From the NCBI GenBank assembly GCA_048498415.1, contig JBEHYA010000099.1, positions 1-6,691 of the forward strand: a stretch of DNA of 6,691 nucleotides. Reading direction: 5' to 3'. Both the position numbers and the translations under genes were made by a program. How positions within the stretch are numbered: position 1 is the first letter of the stretch; every line of letters begins with the position of its first letter. The stretch is from JBEHYA01 sp048498415 (GTDB lineage Bacteria; Pseudomonadota; Alphaproteobacteria; UBA9219; RGZA01). Of this stretch, positions 1-6,221 are shown one piece after another. The notes under the pieces were generated by a model. The model was not told the origin of the DNA. It saw only the letters and a program-made list of their open reading frames with translations, and ran no database searches.

Positions 1-263
1 TTCCCGGCAGCACCTATGCCGGCTACGGCAGCGCCGAACTGGTCGCCCAGTTCCGCAAGGCGCTGGATAACGACTGGACGATCAGCCAGGTGCAAAATAA
101 AACGGCCTTCGGCAACTATGTCCTTGTGACCATGAACGGGAACAATACGCCGTATGCCGCCAATGTCATTAAACTGCCCAACGCCAGCGTGACCGGTAAC
201 ACCAATCTTTCGCCGGTGGGTGCCGCCGCCATCGTTTCATCCGTTTCCAACTGCACGCCCTAA
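1..263 (+). CDS. 3' end of an unidentified protein, possibly pilin-like (partial)
   Basis: An open frame enters from the left edge (codons in phase from base 3) and ends at TAA 261-263, giving about 86 residues of C-terminus. The visible part is rich in Asn, Thr, Ser, Gly and Ala, with short beta-prone runs such as NYVLVTMN and a single Cys three residues from the end (SNCTP). I see no catalytic motif. Secreted type IV pilin-like proteins often look like this, with a C-terminal cysteine for a disulfide. The next gene, 27 bp downstream on the same strand, starts with a true prepilin signal, so a minor pilin-like role is plausible. That is inference from composition and neighbourhood; the N-terminus that would prove it lies outside the window. 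The reading frame is well supported by length and codon use; the function is not. Confidence 0.6.
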   Translation, partial: PGSTYAGYGSAELVAQFRKALDNDWTISQVQNKTAFGNYVLVTMNGNNTPYAANVIKLPNASVTGNTNLSPVGAAAIVSSVSNCTP

Positions 264-290
264 CGAGTTTTGCCAGAAAAAGGATATCCC

Positions 291-1679
291 ATGAAAAACC
301 GTTTTGCATCGAAGGCCAGCCAGGGTTTCAGCTTACTGGAGCTCGTGATCGTTCTGGGCGTCACCGGCATCATCTTCGGCGGCCTGTGGGGCCTTTTGGG
401 CAGCAGCAGCAGCCAGGTGCGCGCGCAATCCTCCGCGCAGGCCTATCGCCAGGTCATCGATGCCACGCGGAAATTGCTGTCGGCGCCCACCGCATCGTTC
501 CTCGCGGCGGTGCCGGCCTATGCGAACTGCTCCGCCGGTATTACGCTTACGCCCGCGCAGATCAAAACCTATTTAGGCACCAGCGCCACCAGCCTGGCAT
601 TGCCCAGCAGCGATTCCTACGGTGCGCTAAGCGTGCGCGCCTATTGCAATAACGCGACCTATCCGAACCCCAATAACGACTGGAAGTTCTCGGTCTACGG
701 CGTCACCGGCATCGATGATAAAACCGGCGCCCAGATTTCCGCGCTGATCGGCAACGAAGGCGGCTTCGTTTATTCCAAGGCGACCGATAATTGCACCACC
801 GCCGCGACCGCGCCAAACATCTCGTGCGGCACCTATAACGCGTTTACCGTTACGCTCACCACCATGGGTATATCAAATGGTAGCGGCAAGGTTGTGACCT
901 ATTCCACCACCGCTAATTATTCGATCACCAGCGCGCCGTGGCTGGCCCGCCTGAAGATGGCCGCCGCGCCATCCGAACTCAACACCTTGCAGGCTGACAC
1001 CGAAGTCTACAGCACCGGCAACGTCACCATCTACATGCACGGCAACACGCTTGATTTTGCCAAGACCCGCGGCGGCGCCACCAATACCTATGGCGTGATC
1101 ACGGGCATCTCGGCGATCACCGGCGGCCAAAATCTGGATGTAGGCGTGACGACCACCAGCAACTATGCGCTTACCCTGAAATCGAAGGGCGGCAATATCA
1201 ATCTGAACAACCTCAACATGACCATGACCAGCAGCGCTGGCATCACCGCGACCATTGCAGCCAATAACACCTTCTTCATTCTAGGCGGCAGCACCGGCAC
1301 GCGTCTGCTCAGCGTGAACGGCAGCGCCTTTGCGTTGGAGCTGCAAGCGGGCGCGTTCTATTACCAGTCGGATGAAACGTTGAAAGAAAACATTCGCCCG
1401 CTCACCGATGCGCTGGATAAAATCGCAGGTCTTCGCGGCGTGAGCTTCGACTGGCGCGAAGCCGAAGGCCACAAGTATCTGCACGATATCGGCCTGGTGG
1501 CACAGGAAGTGCAAAAGATGTTCCCGCAGGCGGTGGCTGTGATGCCGGGCGGCAAGCTGGGGGTGGATTACCCCCGCATGGTTGCCCCCATGATCGAAGC
1601 CATCCGCACCCTCAAGCTTGAAAACGACGCGCTGAAGGCTCGCCTTGATAAACTGGAAGCCGCCAAAGAAAAGAAATAA
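291..1679 (+). CDS. Prepilin-like protein with C-terminal S74 intramolecular chaperone domain
   Basis: This 462-aa protein starts at ATG 291, with AGGA at 281-284 spaced six bases away; an in-frame TTG at 270 is less likely. Residues 1-12 form a short basic leader ending in Gly12, followed by FSLLE, with Glu17 at mature position +5, and a hydrophobic helix to about residue 37. That is the class III prepilin signature cut by a type IV prepilin peptidase. Residues 38-225 resemble a pilin-like globular part with four cysteines (80, 119, 168, 179). Residues 226-358 are Thr/Asn/Gly-rich and beta-prone, like a fibre stalk. From Ser360, SDETLKENI opens a peptidase S74 (endosialidase-type chaperone) domain, with the GLVAQEV motif at 401-407 and an ending coiled coil (about 433-460). 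Ser360 and Lys365 match the spacing of the self-cleaving Ser-Lys dyad known in phage tail spikes. Likely an exported fibre or adhesin on a pilin-type anchor; the role is inferred. Confidence 0.85.
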   Translation: MKNRFASKASQGFSLLELVIVLGVTGIIFGGLWGLLGSSSSQVRAQSSAQAYRQVIDATRKLLSAPTASFLAAVPAYANCSAGITLTPAQIKTYLGTSATSLALPSSDSYGALSVRAYCNNATYPNPNNDWKFSVYGVTGIDDKTGAQISALIGNEGGFVYSKATDNCTTAATAPNISCGTYNAFTVTLTTMGISNGSGKVVTYSTTANYSITSAPWLARLKMAAAPSELNTLQADTEVYSTGNVTIYMHGNTLDFAKTRGGATNTYGVITGISAITGGQNLDVGVTTTSNYALTLKSKGGNINLNNLNMTMTSSAGITATIAANNTFFILGGSTGTRLLSVNGSAFALELQAGAFYYQSDETLKENIRPLTDALDKIAGLRGVSFDWREAEGHKYLHDIGLVAQEVQKMFPQAVAVMPGGKLGVDYPRMVAPMIEAIRTLKLENDALKARLDKLEAAKEKK

Positions 1680-1700
1680 GCGGCTTTGATAACCCAATAA

Positions 1701-1729
1701 AAAAGGCCCGCATAACAGCGGGCCTTTTT
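1701..1729. terminator. Strong bidirectional intrinsic terminator
   Basis: A perfect 11-bp inverted repeat (1701-1711 with 1718-1728) with a 6-base loop has a GC-rich core (GGCCCGC/GCGGGCC), flanked by an A run on the left and a T run on the right. It can end transcription from either side. It sits 21 bp after the stop of the prepilin/S74 gene and 20 bp before the end of the convergent minus-strand gene, so it serves both. Confidence 0.93.
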
Positions 1730-1749
1730 CTTTATCTGGTTAAACCGCT

Positions 1750-2127
1750 TTACTTCTTGCCCACATACAGGGTGCAGGCCAGCACGCAGTTTTCTTCATC
1801 CACTTTGCGCACGCAGCAATTGGCATGGTTATGAAAACCGTAATCGTCGGTATAGGTGCGCGAGACCAGGCAGTTTTCATTTTCGCCGCTGCTGGTGAAG
1901 CTGGAGAGCAGATCTTCCTTCACATGCAAATTCTGCTTCAGGCAGGCATTGCCGGCTTCGACCAGGCGCGAACTTTCGCTCGATAAGTTGTCGCAGGCAA
2001 ATTGCGATTCATTGCAGGTAAACGTACCGGCCTGAATTTCGCCGCCGGCCGTCGTGTTCTGGGCAAGGGCGGGAGCCGCCAGCATGCCGGCCATCAGTAT
2101 GGCCGCGAGGAGAGTGGAAAAACGCAT
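1750..2127 (-). CDS. Small exported protein with eight cysteines, unknown function
   Basis: A 125-aa protein is read leftward from ATG 2125-2127 to TAA 1750-1752. The frame stays open further upstream, but this ATG has GGAGA (complement of 2134-2138) six bases before it and opens a clean signal peptide. That peptide runs MRF, then a hydrophobic stretch to ALA|Q, with cleavage expected after residue 22. The mature part of about 103 residues holds eight cysteines (38, 45, 62, 86, 104, 105, 114, 118), including a CC pair. This suggests a compact disulfide-bonded periplasmic or secreted domain. I do not recognise the family and see no lipobox (the cleavage region has no Cys) and no catalytic motif. 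It converges with the prepilin/S74 gene across a shared terminator and is transcribed away from flp, so it is its own unit. A link to pili is possible but unsupported. Confidence 0.8.
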   Translation of the reverse strand: MRFSTLLAAILMAGMLAAPALAQNTTAGGEIQAGTFTCNESQFACDNLSSESSRLVEAGNACLKQNLHVKEDLLSSFTSSGENENCLVSRTYTDDYGFHNHANCCVRKVDEENCVLACTLYVGKK

Positions 2128-2314
2128 GGGTAATCTCCGGGAAAGAGGAAAATCGCTGCCCTTATTACTAAGCCAATTTAAACAAAGGATAAAGGCTCTA
2201 AGAAGGCAATCGGGGCGGGGAAGAGGCCTACCGCACCCATTTTGCCACAGGCTTTGGCCCAAAACTGTAGAGAAAATAAACCATTCTGCGCCATGGCCCC
2301 AAATCCCGGATGCG

Positions 2315-2341
2315 AAAAAACCGGCGTTTGTTAATACGCCG
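2315..2341 (-). terminator. Possible minus-strand intrinsic terminator
   Basis: Read on the - strand, a 6-bp stem CGGCGT/ACGCCG (2336-2341 with 2322-2327) with an 8-base loop is followed, after one G, by six T (the A run 2315-2320 on the + strand). It would stop a leftward transcript that starts in the flp upstream region, before it reaches the Cys-rich gene. The stem is short, so strength is uncertain, and no partner promoter was identified. Confidence 0.35.
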
Positions 2342-2496
2342 CCAACCATAGCGGGACGATGTGCCGGCGCGGCGCAGAAAAAAATGATGCGGATTCAACG
2401 CGCGGCTCCCGCAATGCAAAACGAAACCGCGTAAAATTTTATGGGAAATCAAAACCAATTTCGTTCGAAAAAAACCGTTTCCGCCAGCAATACAAA

Positions 2497-2511
2497 TTTA
2501 CGCCTCTTTAA
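2497..2511. promoter_or_regulatory. CtrA-box-like motif upstream of flp (7 of 8 bases)
   Basis: TTTA, seven bases, then TTAA matches the alphaproteobacterial CtrA pattern TTAA-N7-TTAA with one mismatch in the first half. It lies 86 bp before the flp start codon, a plausible distance for activation. CtrA activates the Flp pilin gene pilA in Caulobacter. In an A/T-rich spacer, a one-mismatch hit may be chance. Confidence 0.3.
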
Positions 2512-2597
2512 GCGCGTTGACCGATGATGGCCCAATCGCGGGAACATGAAGCAAAAATCAAAAAGCTCAAACCGCAAAATCAAAACGGAGGAAGAAA

Positions 2598-2768
2598 ATG
2601 AAGAATATGTTTGTCAAATTCCTGAAAGACGAATCCGGTGCGACCGCTATTGAATACGGTCTGATCGCCGCGTTGGTCTCGGTCGTGATGATCACCGCCC
2701 TTGTTGCGCTGGGCCCCGAAATCAAGGGCACCTTCGAGGATGTGACCACGAGCCTTAAGAGCCGCTAA
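2598..2768 (+). CDS. flp: Flp-type pilin (major pilin of the Tad pilus)
   Basis: This 56-aa gene starts at ATG 2598 behind a strong ribosome site, GGAGGA at 2587-2592, five bases upstream, as expected for an abundant structural protein. The short basic leader ends at Gly14, and the mature pilin begins ATAIEYGLIAALVSVV, with the diagnostic Glu-Tyr pair at 19-20 (mature +5/+6). One hydrophobic helix runs to about residue 39, followed by a short charged tail (EIKGTFEDVTTSLKSR). Length and motif match the Flp/PilA family. It would be cut by the CpaA peptidase encoded next, then assembled by the Cpa/Tad machine into thin adhesive fibres. It stands first in the cpa cluster, with a 470-bp regulatory region before it and a hairpin behind it, so it is probably expressed more strongly than the downstream genes. 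In Caulobacter the equivalent gene is called pilA. Only one pilin copy is visible. Confidence 0.95.
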   Translation: MKNMFVKFLKDESGATAIEYGLIAALVSVVMITALVALGPEIKGTFEDVTTSLKSR

Positions 2769-2790
2769 GTAAACGCGGATCTCTCTTCCC

Positions 2791-2836
2791 CCGGCATTCC
2801 CTGCAGGGCGTGGCCCTCATGCCCTGCAGGGTCCGG
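2791..2836 (+). repeat. Large GC hairpin between flp and cpaA
   Basis: A perfect 11-bp inverted repeat, 2799-2809 with 2821-2831, has an 11-base loop. The arms CCCTGCAGGG are themselves palindromes. Outer CCGG at 2791-2794 and 2833-2836 can extend the stem. No T run follows, so it is not a standard intrinsic terminator. A shorter competing hairpin (AGGGC 2805-2809 with GCCCT 2813-2817) is possible. The likely role is to protect the 3' end of the pilin mRNA or to reduce read-through into cpaA; this is inferred from position. Confidence 0.6.
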
Positions 2837-2882
2837 CGGGTTGGGGAGATAAGTTCTGGTAATTCCGTCAAGGCACCCATCC

Positions 2883-3413
2883 ATGTTTGACCATTTCCTC
2901 ATCGATAAAAACTTCGTTCACGATGGCGCGATGGTTATTGCCGGCCTCATCATGCTGGCCGCCGCCTTCTCCGATTTCAAGCAGCTGCGCATCTCCAACA
3001 AGTTGTGCCTGGCGCTGGTCGCCGTTTTTCCGGTTTTTGTTCTTTCCTCGCCCGCGGAAGTCCCCTGGCTGCAGCACATTGCCGTGGCCGCCGCCGTGAT
3101 GCTGGTGGGCTTTGGCATGTATGCTTTCCGTCTGCTGGGGGGCGGCGACGTCAAGATGCTGGCCGCCGCCGCGCTGTGGGCCGGCCCGAAATTGATTGCT
3201 GCATTACTCATGTACACCACGCTCGCCGGCGGCATTCTGGCCATGGCGTTTGCGTTTGTTGCGTTTGGCCACCACATCGTGCGCCAGACCCAGTCTCAGC
3301 CAGCCGCACAGCCCGTGCAGCCGTGGCATAAAACACCGGTTCCGTATGGCATAGCGATTGCCTGCGGCGGGATCAGCGCATTGGTGATGCTGGCCCAAAG
3401 TAACTTAACGTAA
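2883..3413 (+). CDS. cpaA: Prepilin peptidase CpaA/TadV (A24 aspartic protease)
   Basis: This 176-aa inner-membrane protein starts at ATG 2883, with AAGG at 2870-2873 nine bases upstream. It has several hydrophobic segments (about 15-30, 41-54, 66-82, 91-121, 153-169). The two catalytic aspartates of the A24 family are visible: Asp31 in the SDFKQLRISN motif after the first membrane helix, and Asp89 in GGGDVKM. It lacks the large N-terminal methyltransferase-type domain of PilD, as expected for the short Tad/Cpa form. It should remove the leader of the Flp pilin after Gly14, at the cytoplasmic face of the membrane, and in some systems also processes TadE/TadF pseudopilins. It could conceivably act on the class III prepilin encoded at the left of the window, but that type is normally cut by PilD. 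It lies 114 bp after flp and 24 bp before cpaB, in one apparent operon. Length is normal for the family. Confidence 0.95.
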   Translation: MFDHFLIDKNFVHDGAMVIAGLIMLAAAFSDFKQLRISNKLCLALVAVFPVFVLSSPAEVPWLQHIAVAAAVMLVGFGMYAFRLLGGGDVKMLAAAALWAGPKLIAALLMYTTLAGGILAMAFAFVAFGHHIVRQTQSQPAAQPVQPWHKTPVPYGIAIACGGISALVMLAQSNLT

Positions 3414-3437
3414 GGCTTTACTTAGGGATGAATCACC

Positions 3438-4361
3438 ATGAGCCGCCGCAAACTTCTGCTTTTGTCGTTCGCTGTCTTCTTATGCTTCGGCGCTGTTCTT
3501 ATGCTGCGCGGCAATACCAAGACAGCCGCCGCGCCCACGCTTGAAATCATGGTCGCCGCCGCGGATATTCCGGCGGGCCAGTTCATTCAGGCGCAAAACA
3601 CGCGCTGGCAACCATGGGGCAAAGACCATTTAACCGAAGCCATGATCGTGCGCGGTGCCAAGAACGCCGCCGGCCAGGTGCCTGATTATAATGGCGCCGT
3701 GACCCGCCAGGGCATTCGCGCGGGCGAGCCCGTGATGAAGGGCGAAGTGGTGAAGCCGGAAGAGCGCGGCTTTTTAGCCGCCGTGCTTAATCCCGGCATG
3801 CGCGCGGTGGCCGCGCCGATTACGAATGTGACCGGTATCGCCGGCTTTGTGTTTCCGGGCGACCGCGTGGATTTAATTCTCACCCACACCATGACCGCGC
3901 ATGATGAAAGCCAGGTCGGCACCCGCCGCGCCAGCGTGACAATCGTGCGCAACGCCCGTGTGCTGGCGCTTGACCAGAGCACCAATGACCAGGCCAATAA
4001 CCAGGCCAAGCTCGCCAAGACGGTGACGCTGGAAGTCGATCCGAAACAGGCGGAAGTCGTGACGCTGGCCCTCCAGCTCGGCACGCTCTCGTTATCGCTG
4101 CGCGCCATTGCGGAAAACGATCCCAATAACAAACTGGCCCAACCTATTGGGTATGATGCGAACGCCTATACATTAGATAGCGATATCAGCCAGCTTATTC
4201 CCGCCCCGAAGGAACGCATGGTCACCGCCAGCACCATGGTGCGCGTGCTGCGTGGCAAGGAAAGCGAAAGTGAAAACTTCGGCAGCAAAACGAGCGATGG
4301 GAACGGTGGCGATTCGGGCGATTTAGGCGATCATCCGGCGCTTTCTTCAGCCAGCAAGTAA
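3438..4361 (+). CDS. cpaB: Flp pilus assembly protein CpaB (RcpC/SAF domain)
   Basis: A 307-aa protein starts at ATG 3438, with AGGGA at 3424-3428 upstream. Residues 5-23 form an uncleaved N-terminal membrane anchor, so most of the protein is periplasmic. Residues about 36-105 are a SAF domain, seen in VAAADIPAGQFIQAQ and later GIRAGEPVMKGEVV. Residues 112-224 match the RcpC/CpaB region, with GMRAVAAPITNVTGIAGFV and PGDRVDLILT. The C-terminus from about 275 is polar and Ser/Gly/Asp-rich, probably disordered. CpaB works with the secretin CpaC to form or stabilise the pilus channel; SAF domains in this family are thought to bind cell-wall glycan. The gene follows cpaA by 24 bp and precedes cpaC by 48 bp; that spacer carries a CtrA-type motif. 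Length is close to the family norm and no damage is visible. Confidence 0.93.
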   Translation: MSRRKLLLLSFAVFLCFGAVLMLRGNTKTAAAPTLEIMVAAADIPAGQFIQAQNTRWQPWGKDHLTEAMIVRGAKNAAGQVPDYNGAVTRQGIRAGEPVMKGEVVKPEERGFLAAVLNPGMRAVAAPITNVTGIAGFVFPGDRVDLILTHTMTAHDESQVGTRRASVTIVRNARVLALDQSTNDQANNQAKLAKTVTLEVDPKQAEVVTLALQLGTLSLSLRAIAENDPNNKLAQPIGYDANAYTLDSDISQLIPAPKERMVTASTMVRVLRGKESESENFGSKTSDGNGGDSGDLGDHPALSSASK

Positions 4362-4369
4362 ATAGTCGT

Positions 4370-4384
4370 TTAATTCTATCTTAA
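4370..4384. promoter_or_regulatory. Exact TTAA-N7-TTAA motif (candidate CtrA box)
   Basis: TTAA at 4370-4373 and TTAA at 4381-4384 are separated by exactly seven bases, matching the core CtrA half-sites; the next base is A rather than the preferred C. It lies in the AT-rich 48-bp spacer between cpaB and cpaC, 25 bp before the cpaC start. It could give cpaC-cpaD a promoter of their own under cell-cycle control. No matching -10 element is evident. Confidence 0.45.
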
Positions 4385-4409
4385 ATCTTGCCATGAATGA
4401 TGCACCCTC

Positions 4410-5831
4410 ATGCGTCATAGCCCCTTCTCATTGCTGGTGCTCGGCCTGTCGCTGCTTCTTGCAGCCCCGGCTTTTGCCCAAACGCCTGCGCCCAACGCGC
4501 ATGAAACCGGCGCCCGCGTGGTGGATACGCCGGCCGTAAAAGAAGTCGCGACCGACTCTCTCGTGCTCGCGGTCGATAAGGCCGAAAAAATCAATCTGGC
4601 GGAACCCGCTGATACCGTGTTTGTGGCCAGCCCCGATGTTGCCGACGTGCAGGTGATTTCGCCCACCATTATTATGGTCTACGGCAAAAAGCCGGGTGAA
4701 ACCACGCTCACCGCTTCCAAGCAGGATGGCAGCATTCTGCTGCAGCGCCGCGTGATCGTGGACAAGGATTTAGGCAAGCTGCAATCGGTTCTGGGCAAGA
4801 TGCTGCCGCGCATTCAGGCGCTGCCCGTGCCGGGCGGTATTGTCCTGCAGGGCGAAGCGGATTCCTCGCTGGAAGCGGCAGACGCCCAGCGCATCGCGCA
4901 AAGGTTCCTCACCAAAGATAAAGATGAAGTCATCAACCGCCTGCGCGTCTCGGGCTCGGAGCAAATTCAGCTGCGCGTGCGCGTCGCCGAAGTCAGCAAG
5001 AGCGTCAACAAAGTATTCGGCATCAACTGGGACAGCCTGACGCAGGTCGGCAGCTTCACCTTTGGTTTGCAAACGGGCGCTTCGATCCTGTCATCCGCCG
5101 GCGCCATTGGCCGCGTGGGCACGGATAACGCTTTATATGCCACCGGCTCCTCCGGCAATTTCAAGATTAATTCGCTGATAGATGCCTTGGCCGAAGATGG
5201 TTTGGTAAGCATTCTGGCAGAACCCAGTTTAACCGCGAAATCAGGCGAAACCGCCACGTTCCTGTCGGGCGGCGAGTTCCCCGTACCCGTGCCGCAGCAG
5301 AACGGCGCGATTACCGTGATCTTCAAGCCCTATGGCGTCTCGCTGTCGTTTACGCCCACGGTCATTGGCCGCGACCGCATCTCCGTGCAGGTGCGCCCGG
5401 AAGTGAGCGAGCTGTCAGCTTCGGGTTCCATCACGCTTAACAACATCACCATTCCCGCACTCATTACCCGCCGCGCCGAAACCACGGTGGAACTGGGCAG
5501 CGGTCAAACCTTCGCGATCGGCGGTTTGCTGCGCAGCTATCAGAATAACGACATCAGCAAATTTCCGTTCCTTGGCGATATGCCGGTCTTGGGCGCGCTG
5601 TTCCGTTCCACCAAATTCCGCAACGACCAGAGCGAGCTCGTGATTCTCGTCACGCCCTATATCGTGCATCCGTCGTCGGAACCCTTGGCGGCACCCACCG
5701 ATGGCTACGCGCCGGCCAACGATGTAGAACGCATCGTGGGCGGCTATCATTATGAACACGGCATTCCGAATGAACCCGTGGCCGTCGGCCAGAAACTGCA
5801 GGGCCCGGTGGGCTTTGCAACAGGGGAATAA
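4410..5831 (+). CDS. cpaC: Flp pilus secretin CpaC (RcpA), outer-membrane channel
   Basis: A 473-aa protein starts at ATG 4410. No clear ribosome site precedes it, but the frame opens directly with a good signal peptide: a hydrophobic run to AFA|Q, cut after residue 23. Residues about 48-118 match the secretin pilus N-terminal region (SLVLAVDKAEKINL, VQVISPTIIMVYGKKPGETT). Residues 120-180 match a BON-like segment (PVPGGIVLQGEADS). The C-terminal secretin domain, about 185-418, shows QIQLRVRVAEVSK, then ILAEPSLTAKSGETATFLSGG and the VPVPQ signature, and ends with KFPFLGDMPVLGALFRS and ELVILVTPYIV. It assembles as a ring in the outer membrane through which the Flp fibre leaves. The last 55 residues are a polar tail. 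The cpaD start lies three bases after its stop, and cpaD's ribosome site sits inside its last codons, so the two are co-translated. Length and domain order are normal. Confidence 0.96.
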   Translation: MRHSPFSLLVLGLSLLLAAPAFAQTPAPNAHETGARVVDTPAVKEVATDSLVLAVDKAEKINLAEPADTVFVASPDVADVQVISPTIIMVYGKKPGETTLTASKQDGSILLQRRVIVDKDLGKLQSVLGKMLPRIQALPVPGGIVLQGEADSSLEAADAQRIAQRFLTKDKDEVINRLRVSGSEQIQLRVRVAEVSKSVNKVFGINWDSLTQVGSFTFGLQTGASILSSAGAIGRVGTDNALYATGSSGNFKINSLIDALAEDGLVSILAEPSLTAKSGETATFLSGGEFPVPVPQQNGAITVIFKPYGVSLSFTPTVIGRDRISVQVRPEVSELSASGSITLNNITIPALITRRAETTVELGSGQTFAIGGLLRSYQNNDISKFPFLGDMPVLGALFRSTKFRNDQSELVILVTPYIVHPSSEPLAAPTDGYAPANDVERIVGGYHYEHGIPNEPVAVGQKLQGPVGFATGE

Positions 5832-5834
5832 GCC

Positions 5835-6215
5835 ATGCAAATCCGCCTTATCCTCGCCAGCCTCGCCCTTCTTGGTTTAGCCGCCTGCGGCACCGCCGAT
5901 GCCAGCCGCCCGGATCATCGCATTGGCGTGCTGGACGACCCCACGCATCCCGGCCGCACGATTGCGCTGGCGCCCAGCTGCCAAAAATGGCGTGAATGGC
6001 CGGGCCAGGATTTAGAGAACGACTTCAATCCCGAATTCGGCTGCGCGCAGAATTATAATCTTGCCAAAACCATCGTGAACCCGAACGACCTTGTGCATGG
6101 CCACGCCATTGGCGCGGCGGATGCGAATGCAAGCATCCTGGGCATCGAGCGCTACCGGTCGGACAAGAAAAAAGAATTAATCAATCCTAAAGATATCGGC
6201 TCGACTAATCAGTAA
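5835..6215 (+). CDS. cpaD: Short CpaD-type pilus lipoprotein
   Basis: This 126-aa protein starts at ATG 5835, with AGGGGAA at 5822-5828 inside the end of cpaC. The N-terminus is a lipoprotein signal: a hydrophobic run and the lipobox LAAC, with Cys18 as the lipid-anchored first residue. The mature part carries the conserved CpaD motif block: SCQKWREWPG (Cys49, Trp51), then NPEFGCAQNYNLAKTIVNP (Cys70) and NDLVHGHAIG. CpaD/RcpB proteins are outer-membrane lipoproteins that help the secretin CpaC assemble or gate. Other members I know of are clearly longer, about 200 residues or more. This one keeps the C-terminal motif block but has almost none of the usual N-terminal domain, with only about 30 residues between lipobox and motifs. 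The frame is intact, so it looks like a reduced version rather than a broken gene. Gene position directly after cpaC supports the assignment. Confidence 0.85.
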   Translation: MQIRLILASLALLGLAACGTADASRPDHRIGVLDDPTHPGRTIALAPSCQKWREWPGQDLENDFNPEFGCAQNYNLAKTIVNPNDLVHGHAIGAADANASILGIERYRSDKKKELINPKDIGSTNQ

Positions 6216-6221
6216 GCTGTT

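Larger units (their letters stand above)
2128..2597. other. 470-bp gene-free region between the Cys-rich gene and flp
   Basis: I find no convincing gene here. Open frames on both strands lack ribosome sites, and their translations look like shadow sequence. The region must hold the minus-strand promoter of the Cys-rich gene near its left end and the flp promoter near its right end. It is A-rich on the + strand, with many A runs (2315-2320, 2378-2384, 2469-2473, 2553-2564). Two items inside are listed separately: a minus-strand terminator-like hairpin at 2315-2341 and a CtrA-like motif at 2497-2511. I see no clean sigma-70 -35/-10 pair for flp: a TTGACC at 2517-2522 has no good -10 partner at 16-18 bp. 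Confidence 0.6.

Noticed and set aside
270..290. TTG start adding seven residues to the prepilin/S74 protein
   Set aside because: ATG 291 has a good ribosome site at 281-284, and the leader from there already fits the class III prepilin pattern.
291..1679. Prophage tail-fibre gene
   Set aside because: The S74 domain alone hints at phage, but the N-terminus is a bacterial prepilin signal and no phage structural or lysis genes are next to it in the window.
2128..2349. 74-residue N-terminal extension of the Cys-rich protein
   Set aside because: The signal peptide and ribosome site fix the start at 2127; upstream codons encode no plausible leader.
2054..2434. A 126-residue plus-strand open frame across the Cys-rich gene start and the spacer
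   Set aside because: It overlaps the well-supported minus-strand gene, has no ribosome site, and its translation is basic with no domain features.
2517..2545. Sigma-70 or sigma-54 promoter for flp around TTGACC
   Set aside because: No -10 match at 16-18 bp spacing, and the nearby GG does not have a GC ten bases on, so neither consensus is met.
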